DNA of 64,000 nt from Altererythrobacter sp. B11 (GCF_003569745.1 NZ_AP018498.1:3759001-3823000), one strand, 5' to 3'; shown: positions 43,233 through 53,042, numbered from the stretch's first letter. The notes: a model not told the origin generated them from the letters alone. Program-made: numbers and translations.

Positions 43233-44128
43233 TGGCCCTGCCGCGCATCATCGCACGCGCCGGCCGGGAGCGGCAGCTGGTGACGCCGGAGGGGGTCGCC
43301 CTGCCGCTCACCGTGGCAAGCCGCGGTGCGCGGGCCGGCGCGCTGCTGCTCGATCTGACGGTGATCGTCACCGCCTTCGTGCTCCTGATCGTAACGCTGC
43401 ATCTCCTCGGCCTCTCAGCACTAGCGCGGCTGAGCGGCAGCGAGGGCAATCCGGCGGCCGAACTGCTGCTGGTGCTGCTGATCCTCACGCTGTTCCTGTG
43501 CCGCTTCGGCTATTTCCTCTTCTTCGAACTGGGGCCGCGCGGCGCCACACCGGGAAAGCGGCTGCTGGGCATAAGGGTCGCCGCGCGGCCCGATGCCAGC
43601 GGCGGGGACACCAGGCTAACGGCCGAAGCCGTGATCGCGCGCAATCTGATGCGCGATGCGGAAGTGTTCATGCCGGCATCCCTGCTGCTTTCCGGGCAGG
43701 CCGGAATGGGCGCGATCGGCGGCGCGACCTTTGCCTGGTTGGTGATCTTCCTGCTGTTTCCCTTCTTCAATCGCGGCAATCTGCGGGCGGGCGACCTCGT
43801 CGGCGGAACCTGGGTGGTGGAAGTGAAGCACCAGCCGCTGCCGGATGCGATGTCCGTGAAAAGGGAGGAGGCGCAGCCCTATCGCTTCGGCGAAGTGGAG
43901 CTGTCCGTCTATGGCGAGCACGAGCTGCAGGTGCTGGAGCGCGTGCTGCGGAGCGGCCAGGCCGATACCATGCGCGAGGTGGTGGAGGCGATCTGCCGCA
44001 AGATCGGCTGGGACGCCGGCGAGGGCGACGACCGCGCATTCCTGGAAAGCTTCTACGCCGCCCTGCGCGCCCGGCTGGAAGGCCAGATGCGCTTCGGACG
44101 GCGCAAGAAGGACAAAAACGACCCCTGA
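43232..44128 (+). CDS. RDD family membrane protein
   Basis: 298 aa. RDD domain with ASRGARAGALLLDLTVI (the R..D pattern), FELGPRGATPGKRLLGIRV, and NLMRDAEVF, across about three membrane segments, then a cytoplasmic C-terminal part (about 200-298) ending in a basic tail. Last gene of the six-gene operon; the ATG overlaps the previous stop by one base (GTG 43229 is an alternative). A small CCCCTG/CAGGGG hairpin (44122-44139) lies at its end, before a convergent gene. Confidence 0.9.
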   Translation: MALPRIIARAGRERQLVTPEGVALPLTVASRGARAGALLLDLTVIVTAFVLLIVTLHLLGLSALARLSGSEGNPAAELLLVLLILTLFLCRFGYFLFFELGPRGATPGKRLLGIRVAARPDASGGDTRLTAEAVIARNLMRDAEVFMPASLLLSGQAGMGAIGGATFAWLVIFLLFPFFNRGNLRAGDLVGGTWVVEVKHQPLPDAMSVKREEAQPYRFGEVELSVYGEHELQVLERVLRSGQADTMREVVEAICRKIGWDAGEGDDRAFLESFYAALRARLEGQMRFGRRKKDKNDP

Positions 44129-44144
44129 CCGCGCAGGGGCGGCG

Positions 44145-45155
44145 TCACTCGCCCGCGAAGATCGCCACCTCGCTGCGCCCGTTGCTGTCTGCCCGGCCGC
44201 GATACATGCCCGGCGTGTTGAAGGAGAAAACGGTGGTCCCATTGGGCGCGGCGACGATAACACCGCCATCGCCGCCCATCTTGCCCACTTCGGCGATCAC
44301 CGCATCGGCAGCGGTCTGCGCGTCTTCGCCCAGCAGCCGCATCCGGGCGCAGATTTCATGCGCCACGCCCGCGCGGATGAAGAACTCGCCCGCCCCGGTG
44401 GCGGAGACGGCGCAGGCGCGATCATCGGCATAATTGCCCGCACCGATCACCGGTGAATCGCCGATCCGCCCCCAGCGCTTGCCGGTCAGGCCACCGGTGG
44501 AGGTGGCGGCAGCGGCATGGCCTTCGCTGTCCACGGCCACCGCGCCCACCGTGCCGTATTTCAGATCGACATCGAACCAGCTCAGCTTCTTCGCCTTCAG
44601 CTCTTCCAGCTGGCGACGCCGTTCGGGCGTGGCGAACCACGCGGCATCGACGATCTCCAGCCCCTGCTCCCGGGCGAACTGTTCCGCCCCCTCGCGGCTG
44701 AGGAACACATGCGGGCTGTCTTCCATCACCGCCCGGGCGAGCTTCACCGGGTTCTTCACATGGGTGACACCCGTCACAGCGCCGGCCGAACGGTCGCGCC
44801 CGTCCATGATCGAGGCATCGAGCTCGTTCACCCCTTCATAGGTGAACACGGCACCGCGTCCGGCGTTGAAATGGGGATCGTCCTCCAGCACCACGATGGC
44901 GGCTTCCACCGCGTCCAGCGCTGCGCCGCCGCGGGCGAGCACCGCCGCTCCGGCATCCAGCGCCGCCTGCAGCGCGGCCTTGTATTCGCGCTGCTGCGCA
45001 TCCGTCATGACATCGGGCGACATCGTTCCGGCGCCGCCATGGATGGCGAGGCTCCAGCTCTTCTGCGTCATCGTTTCGGTTCCTTGTGCCTGGGCAGAGG
45101 CCGCCAGTGACAGCGCCAGCAGCGCGAGGCAGGGCTTGATCCATCTTGTCAGCAT
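44145..45155 (-). CDS. Isoaspartyl peptidase/L-asparaginase, exported Ntn-hydrolase
   Basis: 336 aa. ATG 45155 starts a signal peptide (MLTRWIKPCLALLALSLAAS...AQAQ). The family blocks LAIHGGAGTM, NAGRGAVFTYEG and ELDASIMDGRD precede the autocleavage site YGTVGAVAVD, where Thr202 becomes the catalytic N-terminal residue of the beta subunit; then STGGLTGKRWGRIGDSPVIGA. It hydrolyses isoaspartyl dipeptides or asparagine in the periplasm. The frame extends upstream but without a signal peptide. Confidence 0.93.
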   Translation of the reverse strand: MLTRWIKPCLALLALSLAASAQAQGTETMTQKSWSLAIHGGAGTMSPDVMTDAQQREYKAALQAALDAGAAVLARGGAALDAVEAAIVVLEDDPHFNAGRGAVFTYEGVNELDASIMDGRDRSAGAVTGVTHVKNPVKLARAVMEDSPHVFLSREGAEQFAREQGLEIVDAAWFATPERRRQLEELKAKKLSWFDVDLKYGTVGAVAVDSEGHAAAATSTGGLTGKRWGRIGDSPVIGAGNYADDRACAVSATGAGEFFIRAGVAHEICARMRLLGEDAQTAADAVIAEVGKMGGDGGVIVAAPNGTTVFSFNTPGMYRGRADSNGRSEVAIFAGE

Positions 45156-45227
45156 GGCCCTGCCGTAGCACAGCCACGGGATGAGTGAAGATCGCTGTGC
45201 GAGACATTGCGGGACGAGCGCGGGCTG

Positions 45228-45761
45228 ATGGCGGCGGAACTGCGCAATCCCACCGGCGATGACGCGCCGATGCTGGCTGCCTTCGGGCGACAGGCGTTCG
45301 ACACCGCCTTCGGCCATCTCTACCAGCCGGAAGACATGGCCGCCTTCTTCGCCGAGGCGCGGAGCGAAGAGGTGTATCGCGCGGCGATCGCCGATCCGCT
45401 CACCCATCTTCGCCTGGCCTTCGTGGACGGCGAGCTGGCTGCCTATGCGCTGATGGTGCTCGGCAAGGGCCTGCCCGAACGCCCACCTCCGCAGCCGGCC
45501 CGGCCCGCTTTCCTGAGCCAGCTCTATTGCGGGATCGGCGCGACCGGCAAAGGCATCGGCGCGGCGCTGCTCGAGGAAGCGATCGCGCGGGCGCGGGAGT
45601 GGGGCGCCGATGCGCTGCAGCTATCCGTGTTCAGCGAGAACTTCGGCGCCCAGCGCTTCTATCAGCGCTACGGCTTTCGCCATGTCGCCGATATCGACTA
45701 TTGGGTGGGCAATCACCGCGATGACGAGTTTCTCTACGAACTGCCGCTGGCTGGCGGCTAG
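45228..45761 (+). CDS. GNAT family N-acetyltransferase
   Basis: 177 aa from ATG 45228 (MAAELRNPTGDDAP); a TTG at 45207 is possible. The acetyl-CoA loop QLYCGIGATGKGIGAALLEE is motif A, followed by LQLSVFSENFGAQRFYQRYGF (motif B). Resembles ribosomal-protein or spermidine-type acetyltransferases; substrate not known. Ends convergent with the antiporter gene, overlapping by four bases. Confidence 0.9.
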   Translation: MAAELRNPTGDDAPMLAAFGRQAFDTAFGHLYQPEDMAAFFAEARSEEVYRAAIADPLTHLRLAFVDGELAAYALMVLGKGLPERPPPQPARPAFLSQLYCGIGATGKGIGAALLEEAIARAREWGADALQLSVFSENFGAQRFYQRYGFRHVADIDYWVGNHRDDEFLYELPLAGG

Positions 45762-47554
45762 TCCTCGTCGCGCGGGATCTGCGGCTCCGTCACCATGATC
45801 TCGCGCGCGGCATAGAGGTCATTCGCTTCCGACTGCTTCATCAACCGCTGCTTGTCGCGCGAGCGATAGCTGTCCACCGCCGATTCGATCTGCTGTTCGG
45901 ACAGGCCGAGCCGGTCCAGCCCCAACCGCGCCATGCGAACGGCCGATTCGAACACTTCGCGCACCACGAATTCGGCCCCGCTGCCATACAGCGCCATCAC
46001 GCTGCGCCGATCGAAGGCCCGCACATAGACATAGGCCTGCGGGAACGCATCCTTCACCGCCCGCACAAGATCGGCATCCACCTGATCGCGATCGATGCAG
46101 AACAGGATCAGCTGTGCCTCGCCCGCCCCGGCCTGCCGCAGCAGATCAAGGCGCGTACCGTCCCCGAAATAGACCTTGGCGCCGAATTCGCCGGCGGTGT
46201 CGATCATCTCCACGTCGCGGTCCACCAGCGTCACCGTGATGCCGCCCGCCATCAGCGTCTGCGCCACGGTCTGGCCGAAACGGCCATAGCCAACCACCAG
46301 CGCATTGGCGGTCTGCGCGCTCGGCTCCTCCCGCGTGCCGGCATCGGGCATGGGCTGGCGGCGGATGCGCGTGGTCGCCGCCATCAGGAACGGCGTGGTT
46401 GCCATGGACAGCGTCACCACCGCGCTGAATATGCTGGACGCGCTTTCGCTGATCAGCAGCGCATCGCGCGCCTGGGCGAACAGCACGAAGCCGAATTCGC
46501 CCCCCTGGCTCAGCAGCAGGCCCAGCGCCAGCGCCGCCCGCCAGCGCATCTTGAAGGCGAGGCCGATGCCCACGATCACCGCCACCTTCACCGCGATCAG
46601 CCCCGCCGCCATGCCGAACACGAACAGCGGCCGCTCTGCGATTGCGCCGAGATCGAGCATCATGCCCACGGCAAGGAAGAACATGCCGAGCAGGATGGAG
46701 CGGAAGGGTTCGACATCCGCCTCCAGCTCGTGGCGATAGGGGCTGTCGGCCAGCATTACGCCCGCGATGAAGGCGCCGAGCGCCGTGGAGAGGCCCAGCG
46801 CCTCCATCAGCGCGGCCGAGGCGGCGACGGTGAACAGCGCTGCGACGATGAACAGCTCCCGCTCCCCCAGTCCGCCGATGAGACCGAACAGGGGCCGGAT
46901 CACGAAGCGGCCGGCGGCAATCAGCCCGGCCATGGCGGCCAGCGTCATCAGCGCCAGCACCCAGCCGGCCGGCCCGCCCGTGTCCGCCGGATTGCGGCTG
47001 AGCGCGGCGATGATCGTGATGAGCGGGATGATCGACAAATCCTGGAACAGCAGGACGGCGAAGGCCCGTTCGCCAAAGGGCGTCCGCAGGCGGCCGGCCG
47101 ATTGCAGCATCGGCAGCACCTGCGCCGTGGAGGACAGCGCCAGCGGCAGCCCCAGCGCCAGTGCGGCGGCGGGTGTAAAGTCGGTGGACAGCCGAATCAG
47201 CGCAGTGATCGCGAGCCCGCACAGCGCCACCTGCAGCAGGCCGAGGCCGAAGATCTCCCGCTTCATGCGCCACAGCCGCGCCGGGTTCAGTTCCAGGCCC
47301 ACGACGAACAGCAGCAGCACGATGCCCAGTTCGGCAAAGCTCAGTATGCCTTCCGCATCGCCCACCAGCCCGAGCACCTGCGGCCCGACCACGGCCCCGG
47401 CGACGAGATAGCCCAGGGTCGCGCCCAGTCCCATGCGGCGGAACAGCAGCACGAAGACGAGCGCCGCCGCGAGCATGATGAAGCCATCCATCAGCATATG
47501 GGCGCCGGCCGCGGTCTCCTTTGCTGCTTCGGCGCCGGCGGCAAGCATGTTCAT
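45758..47554 (-). CDS. Cation:proton antiporter-2 family protein, KefB/KefC-like
   Basis: 598 aa. About 12-13 membrane segments ([66 protein letters not shown]) and then a C-terminal RCK/TrkA-N domain with the nucleotide loop [16 protein letters not shown] and [12 protein letters not shown]. This is the build of potassium efflux systems KefB/KefC. I chose ATG 47554, preceded by TGGAAAT; ATG 47566 adds four residues. Confidence 0.92.
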   Translation of the reverse strand: MNMLAAGAEAAKETAAGAHMLMDGFIMLAAALVFVLLFRRMGLGATLGYLVAGAVVGPQVLGLVGDAEGILSFAELGIVLLLFVVGLELNPARLWRMKREIFGLGLLQVALCGLAITALIRLSTDFTPAAALALGLPLALSSTAQVLPMLQSAGRLRTPFGERAFAVLLFQDLSIIPLITIIAALSRNPADTGGPAGWVLALMTLAAMAGLIAAGRFVIRPLFGLIGGLGERELFIVAALFTVAASAALMEALGLSTALGAFIAGVMLADSPYRHELEADVEPFRSILLGMFFLAVGMMLDLGAIAERPLFVFGMAAGLIAVKVAVIVGIGLAFKMRWRAALALGLLLSQGGEFGFVLFAQARDALLISESASSIFSAVVTLSMATTPFLMAATTRIRRQPMPDAGTREEPSAQTANALVVGYGRFGQTVAQTLMAGGITVTLVDRDVEMIDTAGEFGAKVYFGDGTRLDLLRQAGAGEAQLILFCIDRDQVDADLVRAVKDAFPQAYVYVRAFDRRSVMALYGSGAEFVVREVFESAVRMARLGLDRLGLSEQQIESAVDSYRSRDKQRLMKQSEANDLYAAREIMVTEPQIPRDED

Positions 47555-47747
47555 AGGTATTTCCATCTGCGGAAGAGCAGCAGCATGCCCGCCGCCGCTG
47601 CCAGGCACAAGGCAGCAACTGCCCGGACGGTGCGAAGCGGCGCGGCGGGCCTGGCCGGCGCTGTCGCCCAGGGCGGGACGGGAGGCAATCCCCCGCGCGC
47701 GCCGCAATGCCTTTCACCCGTCACGCCAAGTGCCTATAGTAGGTGCC

Positions 47748-48896
47748 ATGTCTTCCATACGACCCTGGCGCGATATCGAGCGCCGCAAGAGCCGGCAGAT
47801 CATGGTCGGGACCGTGCCCGTGGGCGGTGACGCCCCGATCACGGTGCAGACCATGACCAACACGCCCACGTCCGATGCGCGCGCCACGATCGACCAGATC
47901 CGCCGCTGCGAGGAGGCGGGGGCGGACATCATCCGCGTCTCCTGCCCGGATGTGGAAAGCACCAAGGCCTTCCGCGAGATCGTTCGCGCGGCCCGCGTGC
48001 CGCTCGTCGCCGACATCCACTTCCACTATAAGCGCGCTCTCGAGGCCGCCGATGCCGGCGCGGCCTGCCTGCGCATCAATCCGGGCAATATCGGCAGCAG
48101 CGAACGCGTGGCCGAAGTAGTGCGCGCGGCCAAGGCCAACGGATGCGCCATCCGCATCGGCGTGAATGCCGGTTCGCTGGAACGTGACCTGCTGGAAAAA
48201 TACGGCGAGCCTTGCCCGGAAGCGCTGGTGGAAAGCGCGCTGGATCATATCAAGCTGCTGCAGGATCACGACTTCCACGAATTCAAGGTGGCCGTGAAGG
48301 CGAGCGATGTGTTCCTTGCCGTGGCGGCCTATATGGGCCTGGCCGAAGCGGTGGATTGCCCGCTGCACCTGGGCATCACCGAAGCCGGCGGACTGATCGG
48401 CGGCACGGTGAAAAGCTCGATCGGCATCGGCAATCTGCTGTGGGCCGGCATCGGCGACACCATTCGCGTCTCGCTTTCGGCGGAGCCGGAGCAGGAGGTG
48501 CGGGTCGGCTTCGAGATCCTCAAGAGCCTCGGCCTGCGGACGCGCGGCGTTCGCGTCGTCTCCTGCCCGTCCTGCGCGCGGCAGGGATTCGACGTGATCC
48601 GCACCGTCACGGCGCTGGAAGAGCGGCTGCAGCACATCAAGACGCCGCTCTCGCTCTCCGTCCTCGGCTGCGTGGTCAACGGACCGGGCGAAGCGCGGGA
48701 GACCGACATCGGCATCACCGGCGGCGGCGCCGGCAAGCACATGGTCTATCTTTCGGGCGTGACCGACCACCACGTGCAGAGCGACCAGATGCTCGATCAC
48801 ATCGTCTCGCTGGTGGAGCGCAAGGCGGCGGAAATCGAAATGGGCATGACCGACGCCGGCAAGGCGGACGACGCACCGGCCGAAGCGGCGGAATAG
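47748..48896 (+). CDS. ispG: 4-hydroxy-3-methylbut-2-en-1-yl diphosphate synthase
   Basis: 382 aa [4Fe-4S] enzyme of the MEP isoprenoid pathway. The TIM barrel begins at [39 protein letters not shown] and [16 protein letters not shown] are conserved. The cluster ligands are in [12 protein letters not shown] and [16 protein letters not shown] precedes ATG 47748. It may be transcribed with the small pentapeptide-like gene 6 bases downstream. Confidence 0.96.
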   Translation: MSSIRPWRDIERRKSRQIMVGTVPVGGDAPITVQTMTNTPTSDARATIDQIRRCEEAGADIIRVSCPDVESTKAFREIVRAARVPLVADIHFHYKRALEAADAGAACLRINPGNIGSSERVAEVVRAAKANGCAIRIGVNAGSLERDLLEKYGEPCPEALVESALDHIKLLQDHDFHEFKVAVKASDVFLAVAAYMGLAEAVDCPLHLGITEAGGLIGGTVKSSIGIGNLLWAGIGDTIRVSLSAEPEQEVRVGFEILKSLGLRTRGVRVVSCPSCARQGFDVIRTVTALEERLQHIKTPLSLSVLGCVVNGPGEARETDIGITGGGAGKHMVYLSGVTDHHVQSDQMLDHIVSLVERKAAEIEMGMTDAGKADDAPAEAAE

Positions 48897-48902
48897 CGGC
48901 GC

Positions 48903-49148
48903 ATGGCCAGGCTTATCCGGCTCTTTCGCATCGGCCCGGTCGCCAGCGCCGAAGGTGCCCGGGCTCTCGGCGCCGGCGCCACGGGGGCGGTAGCGCTTGG
49001 CGCCTTCGCGCTCGGGGCCGTTGCCATGGGCGCCGTGGCGATCGGCGCGGTGGCTATCGGCCGCCTATCGATCGGGCGCCTGCATCTGCGCGAAGCGCGC
49101 ATCGACCGCCTGCGGGTCGGCCGCCTGGAAGTGGACGAGCAGGAGTAA
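48903..49148 (+). CDS. Pentapeptide-like repeat miniprotein
   Basis: 81 aa. From residue 20 the sequence runs in five-residue steps ending in a hydrophobic residue: GAVAL, GAFAL, GAVAM, GAVAI, GAVAI, GRLSI, GRLHL, REARI, DRLRV, GRLEV. This periodicity suggests a tiny right-handed beta-helix, with a hydrophobic Ala/Gly first half and a charged second half. No family named. Starts 6 bases after ispG. Confidence 0.7.
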   Translation: MARLIRLFRIGPVASAEGARALGAGATGAVALGAFALGAVAMGAVAIGAVAIGRLSIGRLHLREARIDRLRVGRLEVDEQE

Positions 49149-49204
49149 AGCCCCTGCGCCGGCGCTTTACCCCCGCTTAAACCCTCGCGCGCTAGTATAC
49201 CGGC

Positions 49205-49723
49205 GTGACTGGCCGGCCTCTCATCCTGCTGATCTGCGCCGCTGCGCTGGCCGCGTGGTTTTACCCCGGCCGCCCGGAGACGATGACGGCAGGCGAGGCA
49301 CCAGAGAAAGCTGTGCGGGCTTCCCAGATGAGCGGCGCCGAAGCTGGCTGGATGAGCGGTGAAACCGTGCTGCCACGCGCCCCCGATGGGCATTACTACG
49401 CGGATGTGACCGTCAACGGGGCGGAGTCGCGCATGCTGGTGGACACCGGCGCCAGCGTGATTGCGCTGACGGGCAACGATGCCGAAGCTGCGGGGCTCAC
49501 CTGGAACGAAGCGGATATTCACCCGGTCGGACGCGGCGTCAACGGCATGGTTCTGGGCGTGCCGGTCACGCTCGATGCGGTGGAACTCGGTGGGCTGGAA
49601 GCGGACGGCGTGCAGGCGGTGATCGTTCCTGAAGGGCTGGACGTCTCGCTTCTCGGCCAGTCCTTCCTCAGCCGCGCAGGCAGCATCGAGATCACGGACG
49701 CTGGAATGGCGCTGGGAGGATGA
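49205..49723 (+). CDS. Retropepsin-like aspartic protease, TIGR02281 type
   Basis: 172 aa. N-terminal membrane anchor (about 6-19), then GHYYADVTVNGAESRMLVDTGASVIALT, with the single catalytic DTGAS of clan AA aspartic proteases, and FLG-type LLGQSFLSR near the end. One catalytic motif means it must dimerise. Such anchored proteases are widespread in alphaproteobacteria; the role is unclear. GTG 49205 start. Confidence 0.9.
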   Translation: MTGRPLILLICAAALAAWFYPGRPETMTAGEAPEKAVRASQMSGAEAGWMSGETVLPRAPDGHYYADVTVNGAESRMLVDTGASVIALTGNDAEAAGLTWNEADIHPVGRGVNGMVLGVPVTLDAVELGGLEADGVQAVIVPEGLDVSLLGQSFLSRAGSIEITDAGMALGG

Positions 49724-49823
49724 ACCGGGGGGTCTGTTCCGCGCACTCGGCCGGTCGCAGGTGCGGTGCACCCCGGCCGCTGGGCCAACGCGCGCTTAAC
49801 CATCATCGGCTATACGCACCGGC

Positions 49824-50759
49824 ATGAAGGTCGCGAGCATCCTCCCCTATCGCTGGCGCAGCCGGCGCGATGCTGCGCGCCATGCGGAAGCGATCGCCGC
49901 GATTCTGGAGACGCCGCCGATCCAGCCGCGCAAGGACGGGCTGGTGCTGTTCTCCATGATCGGCACAGCGGTGGTGCTGCCTTATCTGGTGGCGCTGAAG
50001 AGCCTGTGGCACGAACTGCGCCGCGGGCGGGTGGCCCTGCTCGACGACGGCACGCTGACGGCGCAGGACCGGGCGATCCTGGCGCATCATTGCGGCGATC
50101 CGGAACTGCTACGATTGGCGGACGTCCGCGTGGAAGGCTTTCCCACCGGGGGCTGCTGGGAACGGCTGCTGACCATCCTCGACCGGCGCGGAGGCGAATA
50201 CTGGCTGCAGCTCGATAGCGACACGGTGACGCTCGGCCCTGTGCCGGAAGTGGCGCAGGCAATTGCGATGAACCGCAGCTTCACCCTGCTGGGCGATGGC
50301 GACGCGGAACACGGCGTGGAACCGCTCGGCGATTTTGCCCGCCGGGTCTATCCCCAGGGGCCGCAGGGCGGCCACATCCAGACGGTGATGGAAAGCCGGC
50401 TGGGTCTGATGGCGCCGGGGCGGGACTGGCGCTATGTGCGGGGCTGCGCTGGCTTTGCGGGCTTTGCCGCCGGGGGCCCGGGGCGCGGACTGGCGGCGGC
50501 CTTCATCCGCCTGCTCAGCCCCACGCTGGAGAAGGGCGGCCAGCTGGCGGACTGGGGCAGCGAGCAGGTGGCGTCCAACTTCATCATCGCCAACGAGCCG
50601 GCGCCGGTGCTGCTGCCCTATGACCGGTATCTCAACTATTGGGGCCAGCCCATGGCTGACGACGCGGCCTTCGTGCATTTCATCGGCACGCACCGCCACA
50701 CGGGCGGCACCTATGCCGAAACCTCCCGCCGCGCCATCGACCGGCTGCTCCAGGGATGA
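49824..50759 (+). CDS. Putative glycosyltransferase-like protein (GT-A fold)
   Basis: 311 aa, no signal peptide. The segment YWLQLDSDTVTLGPV has a DxD-like motif with hydrophobic strand before it and the GPV following, as in GT-A transferases. TLLGDGD and GQLADWGSEQVASNF with a late HFIGTHRHTGGTYA fit nucleotide-sugar and acceptor loops. I do not recognise a named family, so the call is tentative. Confidence 0.7.
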   Translation: MKVASILPYRWRSRRDAARHAEAIAAILETPPIQPRKDGLVLFSMIGTAVVLPYLVALKSLWHELRRGRVALLDDGTLTAQDRAILAHHCGDPELLRLADVRVEGFPTGGCWERLLTILDRRGGEYWLQLDSDTVTLGPVPEVAQAIAMNRSFTLLGDGDAEHGVEPLGDFARRVYPQGPQGGHIQTVMESRLGLMAPGRDWRYVRGCAGFAGFAAGGPGRGLAAAFIRLLSPTLEKGGQLADWGSEQVASNFIIANEPAPVLLPYDRYLNYWGQPMADDAAFVHFIGTHRHTGGTYAETSRRAIDRLLQG

Positions 50760-50828
50760 GCCGGATTGCTCGCCACCGTTAAGGCTCCGGCTAGACAGGC
50801 CGTGCTATATGAAGGCATGAGTTCCGGC

Positions 50829-51515
50829 ATGAACAGGCGCAATTTCATCGGGACCGCGGTCGCGGCGGCGGGGGCGCTGGCATTGCCTGCGCGGCTCTTC
50901 GCCCAGCCGGTGACCAGCGATCTGCGCGCGCGCCGCGTTCTGGAGGTCGCCCGCCGCGAGGTGGAACGCGCAGGCAGCGCACTATGGCGCCGCGACATCG
51001 CTGCCATTGCCGATTTCGGCGTGCATTCGGGCATACCGCGCTTCCATTTCGCCAATCTCGAAGACGGGAGCGTGCGCAGCTTCCTCGTCGCCCACGGCCT
51101 CGGCTCCGATCCCGAACACGATGGCTGGCTCAACGGCTTTTCCAATGTGGTCGGCTCCAACGCCACCAGCCGCGGCGCCTTCATCACCTGGGAATGGTAC
51201 AAGGGCCGCTATGGCACGTCGATCCGCCTGGGCGGGCTCGATCCGGCGAACTCCAACGCGCTGGAACGCGCGATCGTGATGCATTCCGCCGATTACGCCA
51301 CGCAGGCGCATGTGGATCGCTGGGGCCGCCTCGGCCGCTCCAACGGCTGCTTCGCCATGGGGCCGGAGGATTTCCGCGAGGCGCTTTGGCACCTGTCCGG
51401 CGGGCGCCTGCTCTATGCTGACCGGCTCGGCATCGGCGAGAACGGCAAGCAGGTCGCCGGCCCGCCGCAGAAGCCGATCGGCCCGCAGACGGAGCCGGAT
51501 TCGGCGGACGCCTGA
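50829..51515 (+). CDS. Murein L,D-transpeptidase catalytic domain protein (YkuD_2 type)
   Basis: 228 aa. The start MNRRNFIGTAVAAAGALAL has a twin-arginine-like motif and a signal cleaved near RLFAQP; ATG 50817 is an alternative with GAAGG upstream. Conserved blocks: FHFANLEDGSVRSFLVAHG, IVMHSADYAT and the catalytic GRSNGCFAM (Cys). Expected to act in the periplasm on peptidoglycan. Convergent with another L,D-transpeptidase. Confidence 0.88.
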   Translation: MNRRNFIGTAVAAAGALALPARLFAQPVTSDLRARRVLEVARREVERAGSALWRRDIAAIADFGVHSGIPRFHFANLEDGSVRSFLVAHGLGSDPEHDGWLNGFSNVVGSNATSRGAFITWEWYKGRYGTSIRLGGLDPANSNALERAIVMHSADYATQAHVDRWGRLGRSNGCFAMGPEDFREALWHLSGGRLLYADRLGIGENGKQVAGPPQKPIGPQTEPDSADA

Positions 51516-51548
51516 TCCGCCGCCCCGATCAAGCCTGAGGCAACACCT

Positions 51549-52886
51549 TCAGGTCTGCAAATCGTCCACGATCTCCACCACCTTCTCGCTCGTCACCCGC
51601 GCGCGATCCGCCACGCGCGGCGCCTTCAGGCTTGCCAGCACGGGCGCGTCGCGGCCGTAGATGTCGGGATAGGCGGCCATGTTGCCATCGAGGTCGCCGC
51701 CCATGGTGAAATAGGTGATGTAGACCGGCATGGTCTTCACCACCGGCACGCGGGTGTATTCGCCAGAGCGGGAAATCTCCACCGCCTCTTCCTTCGTGGC
51801 GCCCTGCCCCAGGATGGCGATGGTCATCGCCAGCTCCAGCGCCCGCTCGGTACGGATGCAGCCATGGCTCAGCGCCCGGTCGTCATTGTCGAACAGCGCC
51901 TTGGCCGGCGTGTCGTGCAGGAAGATCGCATGCGGGTTCGGCATGTCGAGCTTCATCTGGCCGAGCGAATTGGTCGGCCCCGGCTGCTGCACCACGCCGA
52001 TATAGCCATTGGCACCCTTCACCGCCTTGTAGCCCTGCCGCTTCGCCCAGGCGGGATTGTTCAGCACCTTGGTGCCAAGCCCTTCGCCCTTCACGATGGA
52101 TTGCGGCACCGTCCAGGTGGGGTTGAAGATCACCCCCTCCACCGTTTCGGCAAGCTGCGGGGTGGCGGTGCGGCCGGGCTTGCCAACGATCGTCTTGTAG
52201 GTCCGCACGATGTTGTTGTTCACCACCAGCCGCAGCTGATATTCGGGCACATTGGTGATCAGATACTGCCCGCCCAGATCGCGGGCGAGCCAGCGCCAGC
52301 GATCCATGTTGGCGCGGATCAGGGCGCGGCGTGCGGCATCACTCTTGCGGGTCTCGGCCAACGCCGTGCGCAGCGCGTCATAATCGGGATGGGTTGGATC
52401 GAGCGAGGCCAGCGTGCCTGCCACATCGCCGCTGCGCAGCGCCTGCTCCATCAGCTTGCCGGTGGGAAGCAGATCGGGATCGGGATCGACCACGAACCAC
52501 TGGGTGCGCGCGGACATGGGCGTCCGCCCATCGCGCAGATCCTCCACCAGCCAGGAGAACACCTGGCTCGCCAGCGCATCCAGTTCGGGCCCTTCACCCA
52601 GCTGGACCGCCGCCTGCAGCGCCCCGGGACGATAATCGGCGGGGTCGAGCCCTTCGGCGCCGATCGCATTCACCGCGTCGAGCAGCGCCTGCGCCCGGTC
52701 AGCCGGCCAGTGCATCACCTGCGGATAGAGTGGCACGGGAACGGTGGGCACATCCTGCAGCACCGGACGCGAGACGACCTCCACGGCATCGCGTTCAAGC
52801 ACCGACTCCGGCTGCAGGTCCTGCCCCGCCGCAGGTGCGGAGAGCAGGGCGGCGCCTGCGAGGAGGGAAGTCTGCGAAATTTTCAT
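51549..52886 (-). CDS. L,D-transpeptidase, YcbB/YkuD family
   Basis: 445 aa. Signal peptide (MKISQTSLLAGAALLSAPAAG), an N-terminal peptidoglycan-binding-like part (ALLDAVNAIGAEGLDPADYRP), then the YkuD domain with YLITNVPEYQLRLVVNN, NPTWTVPQSIVKGEGL and the catalytic motif SHGCIRTERA. It forms 3-3 crosslinks or anchors proteins to murein. ATG 52886 gives the signal peptide. An EcfG-type promoter lies 132-156 bases upstream on the same strand. Confidence 0.93.
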   Translation of the reverse strand: MKISQTSLLAGAALLSAPAAGQDLQPESVLERDAVEVVSRPVLQDVPTVPVPLYPQVMHWPADRAQALLDAVNAIGAEGLDPADYRPGALQAAVQLGEGPELDALASQVFSWLVEDLRDGRTPMSARTQWFVVDPDPDLLPTGKLMEQALRSGDVAGTLASLDPTHPDYDALRTALAETRKSDAARRALIRANMDRWRWLARDLGGQYLITNVPEYQLRLVVNNNIVRTYKTIVGKPGRTATPQLAETVEGVIFNPTWTVPQSIVKGEGLGTKVLNNPAWAKRQGYKAVKGANGYIGVVQQPGPTNSLGQMKLDMPNPHAIFLHDTPAKALFDNDDRALSHGCIRTERALELAMTIAILGQGATKEEAVEISRSGEYTRVPVVKTMPVYITYFTMGGDLDGNMAAYPDIYGRDAPVLASLKAPRVADRARVTSEKVVEIVDDLQT

Positions 52887-53017
52887 CAATGAAATTGCCC
52901 TGTAAGCCTTGCTTGCGGCACCGCGCTGCGATCGCCTGTATGCCCTGAGCCGGCCTTTATCCGGCAAGGGGGCTTTCTCCCGGCTGAATCGCGACGCAAT
53001 GCCTCCATTGCCGAATC

Positions 53018-53042
53018 AACCCCGGGCACTAGAGCGCGTTCC
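53018..53042 (-). promoter_or_regulatory. Possible EcfG promoter of the L,D-transpeptidase gene
   Basis: On the minus strand GGAAC (53042-53038), 17 bases, then GTT (53020-53018). It fits GGAAC-N17-GTT but reads GGTT rather than CGTT at the -10. A start near 53010 would give a leader of about 120 bases. GGAAC also forms part of a CGTTCC-GT-GGAACG palindrome. Confidence 0.5.
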
